Shown here piece after piece: positions 45,014 through 54,158 of a stretch of 64,000 nt of DNA (its first letter is position 1; every line of letters begins with the position of its first letter). Under the pieces are notes generated by a model. It saw only the letters and a list, made by a program, of their open reading frames with translations. It ran no database searches and was not told the origin of the DNA. Source of the DNA: Bacteroidales bacterium. GTDB taxonomy: Bacteria; Bacteroidota; Bacteroidia; Bacteroidales; Lentimicrobiaceae. The stretch is taken from contig JALHHH010000024.1 of NCBI GenBank assembly GCA_022837485.1, positions 15,350 to 79,349 on the forward strand, in the 5' to 3' direction. The position numbers and the translations under genes were made by a program.

Positions 45014-45046
45014 TGTTTCGGTTATCCGGATTTTAATTAAACCGCT

Positions 45047-46000
45047 ATGGGTTTATTTTCATTCTTCACCAAAGAGAAAAAAGAGGACCTGAATAAAGGA
45101 CTCGAAAAAACTAAAACCAGTATTTTCAGCCGCTTGTCAAAAGCCGTAATTGGTAAGTCGGCCGTAGACGATGAGGTGCTGGATAACCTGGAGGAAATTC
45201 TCGTTACTTCCGATGTGGGCGTCGACACTACCCTGAAAATAATCCATCGCATCGAACAACGCGTTTCCAGAGATAAGTACCTCGGAACATCTGAGCTGAA
45301 CCGTATACTGAGAGAGGAAATTTCAGCCCTACTCGGCGAAAACAACGGCGACCGGCTGGTTAAAGGCTTCGATTTCCCGCCAAGGGAAAATCCTTATGTA
45401 ATTATGGTTGTCGGTGTAAATGGAGTCGGAAAGACTACCACTATCGGCAAACTCGCTTACCAGTACAAACAGGCAGGCAAAAGCGTAGTGCTTGGAGCAG
45501 CCGATACATTCCGCGCAGCCGCCGTTTCGCAGCTCGAAATATGGGCAGAAAGGGTAGGAGTGCCCTGCGTTACCCAGGGTATGGGAGCCGACCCGGCTTC
45601 CGTTGCCTTTGATACTCTGAAATCTGCCATCGCCCGCAATGCCGAGGTCGTTATCATTGATACCGCCGGACGCCTTCACAACAAAGTGAACCTGATGAAC
45701 GAACTTTCCAAAATCCGGAAAGTGATGCAAAAGCTGCTGCCCGATGCCCCCGATGAAATTCTGCTGGTCCTTGACGCCTCAACCGGGCAAAATGCCATCG
45801 AACAAGCACGGCAGTTTACCGCCGCTACAGAAGTCAATGCCCTGGCTCTTACCAAACTCGACGGCACAGCCAAAGGCGGCGTTGTAATCGGTATATCTGA
45901 CCAGTTCCGGATCCCCGTCAGATACATTGGTATTGGCGAGAAAATAACGGACCTCCAGCCCTTCGACCGCAATGAGTTTGTCGACTCCCTCTTCGGTTGA
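45047..46000 (+). CDS. ftsY: Signal recognition particle receptor FtsY
   Basis: The 317-residue protein has the NG GTPase core: the N-domain helices (about 20-100), the P-loop GVNGVGKTTTIGKLA, DTFRAAAVSQLE, DTAGRLHNK, TKLDGTAKGG and the C-terminal GIGEKITDLQPFD. It lacks the long acidic A-domain of E. coli FtsY and has only a short charged start (FFTKEKKEDLNK), as in many short versions. It docks SRP-ribosome complexes at the inner membrane. rimO follows 64 bp downstream. Confidence 0.96.
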   Translation: MGLFSFFTKEKKEDLNKGLEKTKTSIFSRLSKAVIGKSAVDDEVLDNLEEILVTSDVGVDTTLKIIHRIEQRVSRDKYLGTSELNRILREEISALLGENNGDRLVKGFDFPPRENPYVIMVVGVNGVGKTTTIGKLAYQYKQAGKSVVLGAADTFRAAAVSQLEIWAERVGVPCVTQGMGADPASVAFDTLKSAIARNAEVVIIDTAGRLHNKVNLMNELSKIRKVMQKLLPDAPDEILLVLDASTGQNAIEQARQFTAATEVNALALTKLDGTAKGGVVIGISDQFRIPVRYIGIGEKITDLQPFDRNEFVDSLFG

Positions 46001-46064
46001 CCACTACCCCGATTAACCGGAATATCCCGGCTGCCAATTTTTATGTTATACCAATCGTTGCCAG

Positions 46065-47375
46065 GTGAACGCACACGCAAAAAAAATAAAATCAGCCAAT
46101 ATTATAACCTTAGGCTGCTCTAAGAATCTTGTCGACTCGGAAGTGATGATGCGTCAGCTTGCTGCATCTGGAATCGAAACCAAACACGACGACAACGCTC
46201 CGGCCGACCTCGTTATCATCAATACCTGCGGATTTATCAACGATGCCAGGGAAGAATCGGTAAACACAATTCTCGAATGGGCGAATGAGCGCAAAGAAGG
46301 TAAAATCGGCAAACTCTTTGTCATGGGTTGCCTTTCACAGCGTTACCGCGATGAACTGATAAAGGAAATGCCCGAAGTCGACGGATTCTTTGGAGTCAAC
46401 GATTTGAATGCAATACTGAGCAACCTGAACTCTCCGCTAAGAACGGAATTGCTGGGCGAACGGGTGCTGACAACCCCTTCGCATTATGCATATCTGAAAA
46501 TATCGGAGGGATGTAACCGGCGCTGCTCATTCTGCGCCATTCCTTCCATCCGTGGCAAAAACGTTTCTAAACCCGTTGAAGAACTGGTGGCTGAAGCCCG
46601 CTTTCTGGCTCGGCAAGGCGTTAAAGAACTTATTCTCATAGCTCAGGATCTGACAAATTATGGTATCGATCTGAATAAGAAACGACAGCTTCCCGACCTG
46701 GTTAAGGAACTCAGCAATATCGAAGAAATTCGCTGGATTCGGCTGCATTATGCGTATCCTTCAGGTTTCCCGCTCCGGATTCTGGACATTATAAACAACA
46801 ATCCGAAAGTATGCCGTTATCTCGATATTCCGCTCCAGCACATCAACGACCGTATTCTGAAATCGATGCGCAGAGGACTCAACGGTCAGCAAACCCGGGC
46901 TCTTGTGAAAACCATCCGCGAACGCGTACCTGGAATTGCAATCCGCACCAGCTTTATTACCGGTTACCCGGGTGAAACAACGGCCGAATTTAATGAACTC
47001 AGAGATTTTATTGTGGAATCGCGCTTCGAACGCATGGGTGTGTTCACATACTCCCACGAGGAAAATACCCCGGCATCAAAGCTCACCGACTCGGTTCGGC
47101 CAGCGCAGAAAGCCAAACGTGCTTCGCAACTTATGGAAATTCAGCAGCAAATTGCAGTAGAAGCCAACGAAACATGGCACGGGCAGGTTATGAAGGTTAT
47201 AATCGATCGGAAAGAGGATAAACTCTGGGTCGGAAGAACCGAATTTGATTCGCCTGAAGTAGACAACGAAGTTCTTATAACCGATGCCTCAAACAGCCTC
47301 AAATCTGGTGATTTCGTGGATGTCAGGATAACCGGAACCGCATTCTACGACCTGGAAGCTACCTTCCCCGCCTGA
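46065..47375 (+). CDS. rimO: Ribosomal protein S12 methylthiotransferase RimO
   Basis: The 436-residue radical SAM protein begins at a GTG (46065). The N-terminal UPF0004 domain has the cluster Cys in TLGCSKNLVDSE, NTCGFI and MGCLSQRY. The radical SAM core has CNRRCSFCAIPSIRGK (CxxxCxxC). The C-terminal TRAM domain ends in ITGTAFYDLEATF. The enzyme adds a methylthio group to the conserved Asp of ribosomal protein S12, using two 4Fe-4S clusters. The ftsY-rimO order is standard for this phylum. Confidence 0.95.
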   Translation: MNAHAKKIKSANIITLGCSKNLVDSEVMMRQLAASGIETKHDDNAPADLVIINTCGFINDAREESVNTILEWANERKEGKIGKLFVMGCLSQRYRDELIKEMPEVDGFFGVNDLNAILSNLNSPLRTELLGERVLTTPSHYAYLKISEGCNRRCSFCAIPSIRGKNVSKPVEELVAEARFLARQGVKELILIAQDLTNYGIDLNKKRQLPDLVKELSNIEEIRWIRLHYAYPSGFPLRILDIINNNPKVCRYLDIPLQHINDRILKSMRRGLNGQQTRALVKTIRERVPGIAIRTSFITGYPGETTAEFNELRDFIVESRFERMGVFTYSHEENTPASKLTDSVRPAQKAKRASQLMEIQQQIAVEANETWHGQVMKVIIDRKEDKLWVGRTEFDSPEVDNEVLITDASNSLKSGDFVDVRITGTAFYDLEATFPA

Positions 47376-47452
47376 TCCTGAAAATATAATATCATAGCGC
47401 GTCCGGCCTATTTTTCCAGCTCTTATTCGATAACCGACAATAAGGCTTTTGC

Positions 47453-47483
47453 TTGCGTTTTCACCATAATTCATGTAGGTTTG
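47453..47483 (+). promoter_or_regulatory. Promoter of the second MORN-type gene
   Basis: TTG (47453-47455), a 20-bp spacer and TAGGTTTG (47476-47483) match the Bacteroidetes -33/-7 pattern, 21 bp before the start at 47505. Confidence 0.6.
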
Positions 47484-47504
47484 TCATTCATAAAAGCAGA
47501 AGTT

Positions 47505-48266
47505 ATGAAGACAAAGCCAATTGTTAGCCGCTTATTCCTATTAATCTTGTTTGCTATATATGTGCAAACAATTAATGGTCAAAATGTTACCGATAAAAAT
47601 GGTTTGAAACAAGGCGCATGGACTGAAGAAACGGGAGCATTTTCAGCCGCCGGTACTTACGTTGATGACCTGAAGGACGGTCTTTGGATAACGCGGTTTG
47701 CGGAAAGCGGTTTGCTTTATAAGGTTGAGAATTATCGTAAAGGACAGAGACATGGGCTGTTTCTTGAGTTTTCAAAACGCTCTTCACTGGCTTCGGAGCA
47801 AAATTTTGAAAACGATCTGCCCCACGGCATTCATCGTACATACACACTTTCCGGTATTCCACTGAGTGTTCAGAATTATAATCATGGGAAACTCCATGGG
47901 GTGCAGATAACGTATTATGAAAACCTTATAGATAAGAAATCGGAAGAAGCTTCGTTCAGCGAAGGCGTTAAGGATGGTCTTTCGCGATGGTACGATATGC
48001 AGGGAAACCTGATTGCCGAGTATATGTATTCCGCTGGTGCGCTTGAAGGCGAGCAAAAATCCTTTTATCCCGGTGGAAAACTTCAATCGGTTGATAATTA
48101 TCTGGATAATATTCAGAACGGCACCTGTGCCGAATATTATGAGAATGGGCAGATAAAGCAGACAGGTCAATACAAGGCAGGAGAAAAGAGCGGAAAATGG
48201 CTTGCTTACGATGAGGCGGGAAAACTGATTAAAACGGTAAACTATGATAAAGGTAAAGCTAAATGA
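47505..48266 (+). CDS. Exported MORN-repeat (YwqK-like) protein
   Basis: The start at 47505 matches the promoter at 47453-47483 and gives a signal peptide (MKTKPIVSRLFLLILF, cleavage near TINGQN). The 253-residue product contains about nine MORN_2/YwqK-type units (for example YVDDLKDGLWITRF, NYRKGQRHGLFLEFS, QYKAGEKSGKWLAYD). It is longer than the related protein at 5918-6376. Function is unknown; the 'antitoxin' name used in databases has no support here. Its last 23 bases overlap the start of the thioesterase gene in another frame. Confidence 0.78.
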   Translation: MKTKPIVSRLFLLILFAIYVQTINGQNVTDKNGLKQGAWTEETGAFSAAGTYVDDLKDGLWITRFAESGLLYKVENYRKGQRHGLFLEFSKRSSLASEQNFENDLPHGIHRTYTLSGIPLSVQNYNHGKLHGVQITYYENLIDKKSEEASFSEGVKDGLSRWYDMQGNLIAEYMYSAGALEGEQKSFYPGGKLQSVDNYLDNIQNGTCAEYYENGQIKQTGQYKAGEKSGKWLAYDEAGKLIKTVNYDKGKAK

Positions 48267-48759
48267 TAATCCCGAACAGGTAAGAAAGCTTAAAAATCCT
48301 TTTGTGGTTCTTGAGGGATACAATTGTTTCGGATGTTCGCCAGGCAACCCGTCGGGATTGCAGATGAAATTTACTGAAGAAGGGGAGGAAGTGGTTGCCC
48401 GCTGGGAGCCAAAACCTCATTTTCAGGGATGGAAAGATGTATTGCACGGCGGCATTCAGGCGGCCCTAATGGATGAAATTGCCAGTTGGCTGGTCTTTAC
48501 CAGGCTTGCTACGTCCGGCGTCACTTCAAAGATGGAAGTACGTCTCAAAAAACCGGTTTATACCAACAGGGGGACATTAACCCTACGCGCCCGGCTTAAG
48601 GAAATGAATCGTAACATTGCGCTGATCGATACCCGGCTTTTCGACCAGGATATGGTGCTTTGCGCGGAAGCAGTGATGCACTATTTTACGTTTTCACCTG
48701 AAAAAGCGCGGGAAAAGCTCTGGTATCCGGGAAAGGAATCTTTTTATGAAGAACCTTAG
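48244..48759 (+). CDS. PaaI-type hotdog thioesterase
   Basis: The 171-residue protein has a hotdog fold: an N-terminal CFGCSPGNPSGLQMKF, then WKDVLHGGIQAALMDEIASW, in which the HGG and the acidic residue in MDE form the usual active site. KMEVRLKKPVYTNRGTLTLR and later strands complete the sheet. The family cleaves acyl-CoA thioesters; the substrate is not clear. The start at 48244 overlaps the end of the MORN gene by 23 bases, so translation may be coupled; a later internal start would lose the CFGC run. Confidence 0.88.
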   Translation: MIKVKLNDNPEQVRKLKNPFVVLEGYNCFGCSPGNPSGLQMKFTEEGEEVVARWEPKPHFQGWKDVLHGGIQAALMDEIASWLVFTRLATSGVTSKMEVRLKKPVYTNRGTLTLRARLKEMNRNIALIDTRLFDQDMVLCAEAVMHYFTFSPEKAREKLWYPGKESFYEEP

Positions 48760-48777
48760 GTAAGCTTGTTTTTATAA

Positions 48778-50127
48778 TTAATCCTCCTCCTGCCCGGGCG
48801 CAAGCGATAATTTAAGTCCGCTTTGTGATTCATAATCTTCCTCCCAGAAAAATTTTTCTTCACCAAAGGCAGGGGTAAGGTCGGTAATCCACGTAGCTCC
48901 GGGATCGTATTTAGCAAAGAACGGCCGGCGTATCCAGTCGGGATTCCTTCCCTGAATAAACTGGAGGACGAATATCTTCTCACCGGAAATTTCGCTGATA
49001 CCCAGAATGTGAACCTTTCCGGGAGAAGCAGACATAACCGGTCCGCGAACTGTTTTGGACATTCCACTCACTTTGCTGTATGCTTCCCGGTATATAGTGT
49101 ATGCTTTTTCAATGCTAACGTTAAAGTAATGGTTGGCTCCGGTATCTCTGGCCATAAACATATAATAGGGGATGCACCCCGCTTTCACCTGTGTACGCCA
49201 CATTTTAGCCCAATCCCTGGCAGAATCGTTGATATGCCTGAGAATGGGCGATTGGGTGCGAATTTCAGCTCCTGTAGACCGTATAAGCCTGATGGCCTGC
49301 TTAACGGCTTTGGTTGACAACTCCGCCGGGTGATTGAAATGTGCCATCAATGCCAGATGTTTCCCGGCTTTCCCGACCTTTTCAAAAAGCCGGAGCAAAT
49401 CAACGGAGTCCGGATCGGTTAAAAATCGGTAAGGCCAGTATCCTAGAGCTTTCGATCCGATTCGTATCGTGTGAATATGCTCAAAACCAGGTTCTAACAA
49501 AGGTAAAATATATCTTTCCAGTATCTTTGTCTTCATTACAAGCGGATCGCCTCCGGTCAGAAGTATGTTGGTAACTTCCCGATGAGCTTTAACGTATGAA
49601 ATAAGTTGTCCGGCTTCCTTTGAAGCAATTTTTAGCTCATCCATCCCCGTAAACTGGGGCCATCGAAAACAAAAAGTGCAATAGGCATGACAAGTTTGAC
49701 CCTGGGATGGGAAAAACAAAACCGTTTCTTTGTATTTATGCTGTATCCCTGTGATTCTTATTCCGTTAAGTTCAGGTATGTTCAATTCAAGCTGTCCTGC
49801 GGGATGCGGATTCAGTTCCATTCTTATCCTCCGTATAGCCTGTTCCTCCCGTTCACGTCCTGCTCCCCCTTCAATCAACTGCTGCAATTCATTGAAATGT
49901 TCTGTTCTTAACATTTCCCTGTCGGGAAATGTCAGCCTGAAAATCGGATCATTATCAATATCATCCCAGTTAATCAGCTCATTAACCACATAGGAATTCG
50001 TCTTAAACGGCAATACACGGGCTACAATCTCCATATCCATAATCTGCGACTCCGGAAGATTGGAGATTTGCTTTAGTTTACGAAAATTTCTGACATTATA
50101 AGCCTTGTATGCAGGGTTGTTTGACAT
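48778..50127 (-). CDS. KamA family radical SAM protein (lysine 2,3-aminomutase-like)
   Basis: The start at 50127 (MSNNPAYKAYNVRNF) gives 449 residues; a longer upstream frame looks unlikely. The radical SAM triad is Cys 146, 150 and 153 in CHAYCTFCFRW. Further motifs are LLTGGDPLVMKTKILERYI, the HIRIGSKALGYWPYR segment and HFNHPAEL. True lysine 2,3-aminomutases have a GGGGK PLP-lysine motif and nearby Asp for the substrate; here the region reads GPVMSASPGKVHILGI, so PLP-Lys may be kept but the substrate site differs. It could be an aminomutase for another amino acid. Confidence 0.85.
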   Translation of the reverse strand: MSNNPAYKAYNVRNFRKLKQISNLPESQIMDMEIVARVLPFKTNSYVVNELINWDDIDNDPIFRLTFPDREMLRTEHFNELQQLIEGGAGREREEQAIRRIRMELNPHPAGQLELNIPELNGIRITGIQHKYKETVLFFPSQGQTCHAYCTFCFRWPQFTGMDELKIASKEAGQLISYVKAHREVTNILLTGGDPLVMKTKILERYILPLLEPGFEHIHTIRIGSKALGYWPYRFLTDPDSVDLLRLFEKVGKAGKHLALMAHFNHPAELSTKAVKQAIRLIRSTGAEIRTQSPILRHINDSARDWAKMWRTQVKAGCIPYYMFMARDTGANHYFNVSIEKAYTIYREAYSKVSGMSKTVRGPVMSASPGKVHILGISEISGEKIFVLQFIQGRNPDWIRRPFFAKYDPGATWITDLTPAFGEEKFFWEEDYESQSGLKLSLAPGQEED

Positions 50128-50413
50128 TGTTGAAGAAGTTGGTTCCGGCAAAAGTGAAAACCATAATAAATGCATGTCGGCATTTAAGCCGGAAGTGAGG
50201 ATGTTAGATTGAATAAAAATACAAAAAAAAACGATCTCCCTGACCCGGTATCAAAGTTTTTTTTCTAATATAGTTTATAGTGTAATGATAATCAATCAAA
50301 TATAAATAATCAAACTTAATGTACATGCATTCGTATTTTTCCTGACTTGATGTTTTGATCATATATACAAATCCGGTCCTGATGTCCGTATTCCGGATTT
50401 CCAGTCAGAAAAA

Positions 50414-51052
50414 TTAATGCCACTTTTTTGCTATCTCAAGTAATTCACTAAGTATCATCGCTGTAGCGCCCCATATCAAATGTCCGCCAGCAAAATATCC
50501 AGGAACTTCAATTGTAAGACCATTTTTGTAAGGAATTGTATAATTAGAGGCAGTATAAATGGAAAAAAAATCCGAAACCGGGACGGAAAAAATGAGGTCA
50601 ACCTCTTCGCTAGAAGGAATATAGATCGGGGCTTCGGATGCAACGGCAACATATGGTCTTATCAGATAGTTGCTGGGAGGTACATACAAGTCGGTAAGCA
50701 TACCTATTACCATTATCTCATCGCGCTTAATACCAACTTCTTCCTCCGCCTCCCGCAAAGCAGTTTCCTCCAGATCTTTGTCCTCCGGTTCAACCTTGCC
50801 CCCGGGGAAAGCTACCTGCCCGCTGTGAACGCCATCGTATTCCTTTTTGCGGATAAACGTTATCATTGCTTCGCCATCCTTTCCAGGAAACAGAATAAGG
50901 AGTACGCTGCTCAGCCGCACTCCGGTCATTTCAGGATTTTGCCTTAATAAATCTTTACGATGCGATGGCGACAGCATTTCCTGGGCATAGGTGCCGGGTA
51001 AATCAAGCTGCAAAGCCTGGGTTAATGAAGCTGTAAATTTGTTGAATTCCAT
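50414..51052 (-). CDS. Nudix hydrolase, CoA pyrophosphatase-like
   Basis: The 212-residue protein has the Nudix box GGKVEPEDKDLEETALREAEEEVGI, quoted in parts: the leading GGKVEPEDKD and the catalytic REAEEEVGI. A CoA-pyrophosphatase-type context surrounds it: VAFPGG before the box, and LTDLYVPPSNYLIRPYVA after it, similar to NudL/YeaB. These enzymes hydrolyse CoA or other dinucleotides in the cytosol. The C-terminal GGHLIWGATAMILSELLEI is typical of that subfamily. A 286-bp AT-rich gap without recognisable features lies between it and the KamA-like gene. Confidence 0.9.
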   Translation of the reverse strand: MEFNKFTASLTQALQLDLPGTYAQEMLSPSHRKDLLRQNPEMTGVRLSSVLLILFPGKDGEAMITFIRKKEYDGVHSGQVAFPGGKVEPEDKDLEETALREAEEEVGIKRDEIMVIGMLTDLYVPPSNYLIRPYVAVASEAPIYIPSSEEVDLIFSVPVSDFFSIYTASNYTIPYKNGLTIEVPGYFAGGHLIWGATAMILSELLEIAKKWH

Positions 51053-51329
51053 CTGCTTGTACGTCCAATCGCGGTTTGGGACACCGTTTCCTGCGCAAAA
51101 TTAGAACTTTTCTATATGCCGGATCATCATTAATTTGTCTAAAGCCGACAGTTATTATAGTTTTTTCGTAATTTTATAGCTTGGTTAAACCAAAAGAATC
51201 CTGGGATAATAAACATCCAGAGGATAGTTTTTTGGTTTGACTGAATAGAAAAAGGTATGCCTTACGAAATTCGGATTTATTTCAGAATGGTAACCTCAGG
51301 GAAGAAAATTTCGTATTAAGTATCAGGTT

Positions 51330-51602
51330 ATGGTTAAAGAAAGGCAACAAACGCTCCGGAAGGACAAGGAATCGGTTGCAGGCATCAATGAATTGGTGCT
51401 CTATAACGATGATTTCAATACCTTTGAATTTGTTATAGAAACACTCATCGATGTATGCGGGCTGGAACCGCTTCAAGCGGAACAAATTACACTAATTGTG
51501 CATTATAAGGGAAAATGCGGAGTGAAGTCGGGAGGGTATACCGAACTTAATCCGATGTGCAATGAAATGACAAACAGGGGATTAACGGTTTCCATAGAAT
51601 AA
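51330..51602 (+). CDS. clpS: ATP-dependent Clp protease adaptor ClpS
   Basis: The 90-residue protein has the ClpS core: VLYNDDFNTFEFVIETL with the N-degron-contacting Asn-Asp pair, then CGLEPLQAEQITLIVHYKGK and a C-terminal NRGLTVSIE strand. It binds substrates with N-terminal aromatic or Leu residues and hands them to ClpA or ClpC. It lies 11 bp upstream of the M48 protease gene, and the two probably form one transcript. No clear promoter was found in the 277 bp upstream. Confidence 0.93.
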   Translation: MVKERQQTLRKDKESVAGINELVLYNDDFNTFEFVIETLIDVCGLEPLQAEQITLIVHYKGKCGVKSGGYTELNPMCNEMTNRGLTVSIE

Positions 51603-51613
51603 AAACTTCAATT

Positions 51614-52411
51614 ATGCAGAGGGCAAAAGTCATTTTCATCTTACTGCTTATCGTAGCAGGATCCTGTTCAAAAGTTCCTATTACAGGAAGGAAACAGTTT
51701 AACGTCGTTCCCGAAAATATGCTTACCGGGATGGGTCTGACAAGCTACCAGGAGTTTCTGACAGCAAATCCACCTTTACCTGCCACACACCAACAGGCCC
51801 AGATCGTAAAACAGGTCGGGCAACGAATTGCTGCAGCAGTTGAGACATACCTAGTCGAAAATGGGTTAGGCGACAAAGTAGCTTCCTATTCATGGGATTT
51901 TAATCTTGTGGAAAGTCCCGAAGTCAATGCCTGGTGTATGCCCGGAGGAAAGGTTGTTGTTTATACCGGAATTCTACCCTTTACGAAGGACGAAGCCGGT
52001 TTGGCTGTTGTTATGGGGCACGAGATCGCACATGCCGTTGCCAACCACGGCGGAGAAAGAATGAGTCAGCAGCTGGCCATCATGCTTGGAGGTGTTTCTC
52101 TCGACGTCGCCATGCAAAAACAACCCACTATGACCCGTGATATCTTCAATACCGTTTATGGGGTCGGAAGTCAGCTCGGAACTCTTGCCTACTCACGTAC
52201 CCATGAGTATGAATCCGACAAGCTCGGGATGGTTTTCATGGCTATGGCAGGTTACCACCCCGAACGAACCCTTTCGTTCTGGCAGGAAATGGCTGCCATA
52301 CCCGGCCAGGCACCGCCCGAACTTCTTAGCACACACCCGTCTGGTCAGAAACGAATTAAAGCTATTCAGGAATACCTTCCTGAAGCTATGAAATATTATA
52401 AAGCCAGATAA
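51614..52411 (+). CDS. M48 family metalloprotease lipoprotein
   Basis: The 265-residue protein has a lipoprotein signal with lipobox VAGSC (Cys 18) and the M48 zinc motif HEIAH (136-140), with the third ligand Glu in EYESDKLG. SPEVNAWCMPGGKVVVYTG is typical for the BepA/YcaL-like group. It is likely a periplasmic membrane-anchored protease of envelope quality control. It follows clpS after 11 bp and precedes an NfeD gene, so the region groups proteostasis and membrane functions. Confidence 0.92.
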   Translation: MQRAKVIFILLLIVAGSCSKVPITGRKQFNVVPENMLTGMGLTSYQEFLTANPPLPATHQQAQIVKQVGQRIAAAVETYLVENGLGDKVASYSWDFNLVESPEVNAWCMPGGKVVVYTGILPFTKDEAGLAVVMGHEIAHAVANHGGERMSQQLAIMLGGVSLDVAMQKQPTMTRDIFNTVYGVGSQLGTLAYSRTHEYESDKLGMVFMAMAGYHPERTLSFWQEMAAIPGQAPPELLSTHPSGQKRIKAIQEYLPEAMKYYKAR

Positions 52412-52451
52412 ATGCTGACCCCAAACACCGGAATGTAACTAAATCAACCAT

Positions 52452-52919
52452 ATGTCGCTAACACTGATCATCATTCTTATACTGGCAGGGCTTCTTCTGC
52501 TACTGCTGGAAGTTATGGTTATCCCCGGTACAACAGTAGCGGGGGTCGCCGGTTTTGGACTGATAATCTTTTCGGTTTGGGAATCGTATCATACATTTGG
52601 AACCCCGGTGGCTCATTTTATCCTTCTTGGAACTATTTTGCTGTCAGCCATCACCGTTTACCTCGCACTTAAGTCAAAAACCTGGAACCGCATTATGCTC
52701 CGGACAGAAATAAGCGGAAAAGTCAATGAAATTGATGCCGAAAAGGTTAATCCCGGCGATTGCGGCAAAACGGTTTCCCGCCTTTGCCCGGGAGGAAAAG
52801 CTTTAATTAACGATGAGTATTTTGAAGTACACACAAACGGAGAATTCATCGATCAGGAAACGGAGATTGAAATAACCCACCTGGCCGACAATAAAATTTT
52901 TGTTAAACGTAAAACCTGA
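52452..52919 (+). CDS. NfeD family membrane protein with OB-fold tail
   Basis: The 155-residue protein has membrane segments (SLTLIIILILAGLLLLLLEV and a second after residue 50) and a C-terminal OB-fold-like domain (KVNEIDAEKVNPGDCGK, ALINDEYFEVHTNGEF). It is the short NfeD form without the protease domain. NfeD proteins pair with flotillin- or stomatin-like proteins, and a FloA-type gene starts five bases after its stop. The pair corresponds to the Bacillus yqeZ-yqfA-type arrangement. Confidence 0.88.
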   Translation: MSLTLIIILILAGLLLLLLEVMVIPGTTVAGVAGFGLIIFSVWESYHTFGTPVAHFILLGTILLSAITVYLALKSKTWNRIMLRTEISGKVNEIDAEKVNPGDCGKTVSRLCPGGKALINDEYFEVHTNGEFIDQETEIEITHLADNKIFVKRKT

Positions 52920-52923
52920 ATCT

Positions 52924-53931
52924 ATGGAATCATCATTAGTTGCAATTGTTGCCATTGGTATCGCCAGTTTTGTCGGACTTTGGATTATCCTTTATTTTGT
53001 TCCGGTGGGACTGTGGTTTACCGCCCTGCTGTCGGGCGTACGGATATCCCTGATTCAACTTGTATTTATGCGGTGGAGAAAAGTTCCACCCTCAGTAATA
53101 GTTACTGCCATGATCAACGCTACCAAGGCCGGATTGTCGCTTACACGCGACGAGCTTGAAGCCCACTACCTGGCCGGTGGACGCGTCAAGCTGGTTGTAA
53201 ATGCACTTATTTCTGCCGATAAAGCCAACATTCCCCTGAATTTCAAAGCAGCTACAGCAATAGACCTTGCCGGCCGCGACGTTTTTGAAGCCGTTCAGAT
53301 GTCGGTAAACCCGAAGGTTATTAATACACCTCCCGTTGCCGCCGTTGCAAAAGATGGAATCCAGCTGATCGCCAAAGCACGCGTTACCGTCAGAGCCAAC
53401 ATCCGCCAACTGGTCGGAGGTGCCGGAGAAGAGACAATCCTCGCTCGCGTGGGCGAAGGCGTTGTTTCATCCATCGGTTCTGCAGACTCGCATAAATCCG
53501 TTCTCGAAAACCCGGATTCCATATCCAAAGTGGTTCTTTCCAAAGGACTGGACTCTGGAACTGCATTCGAAATCCTATCCATCGATATCGCCGATATCGA
53601 CGTTGGTAAGAATATCGGCGCACAGCTCCAGATGGATCAGGCCAATGCCGATAAAAACATTGCACAGGCCAAGGCTGAGGAACGCCGTGCCATGGCTGTT
53701 GCCAATGAACAGGAAATGAAGGCTAAAGCTCAGGAAGCCCGGGCTAAAGTTATTGAAGCTGAAGCCGAAATCCCCAAAGCCATCGCCGACTCTTTCCGCT
53801 CAGGCAATCTTGGAATTATGGATTATTATAAATTCCAGAATATCCAGGCAGATACCCGCATGCGGGAGTCAATAGCCGAACCTCAAAAACAAAAGAGGGG
53901 CACCAAAGGACCTGATTCCAGCGAAAAATAA
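52924..53931 (+). CDS. floA: Flotillin-like protein FloA (UPF0365)
   Basis: The start at 52924 (MESSLVAIVAIGIASF) gives 335 residues and an N-terminal membrane segment. The UPF0365/FloA core follows: RISLIQLVFMRWRKVPPSVI, LEAHYLAGGRVKLVV, AVAKDGIQLIAKARVTVRAN and the C-terminal alanine/glutamate-rich coiled coil (AKAEERRAMAVANEQEMKAK). FloA forms membrane microdomains in Bacillus. It is the partner of the NfeD protein just upstream and is followed by a strong terminator. Confidence 0.93.
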   Translation: MESSLVAIVAIGIASFVGLWIILYFVPVGLWFTALLSGVRISLIQLVFMRWRKVPPSVIVTAMINATKAGLSLTRDELEAHYLAGGRVKLVVNALISADKANIPLNFKAATAIDLAGRDVFEAVQMSVNPKVINTPPVAAVAKDGIQLIAKARVTVRANIRQLVGGAGEETILARVGEGVVSSIGSADSHKSVLENPDSISKVVLSKGLDSGTAFEILSIDIADIDVGKNIGAQLQMDQANADKNIAQAKAEERRAMAVANEQEMKAKAQEARAKVIEAEAEIPKAIADSFRSGNLGIMDYYKFQNIQADTRMRESIAEPQKQKRGTKGPDSSEK

Positions 53932-53950
53932 TCGTGTGATTTAAGATTCC

Positions 53951-53981
53951 AACGCCCTGCGAAAACAGGGCGTTTTTTTTT
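53951..53981 (+). terminator. Strong terminator after floA
   Basis: The 9-bp perfect stem AACGCCCTG / CAGGGCGTT has loop CGAAAA and is followed by a run of T. Confidence 0.9.
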
Positions 53982-54158
53982 AACCTGCCTGCACACTTTT
54001 TGGCACAGGATTATCGTGACGGTGTGCGGTGCATTGGCAAACATAGCCAATGATTTATTCGCCAGACTGAAGTCCGCTTAATCAGAAGTCGGATAAATAC
54101 TGTTAAAAAAATACAGCTCAGGCGATTCTCCGTATTTTTGCATTACCAGCCCGATAGA

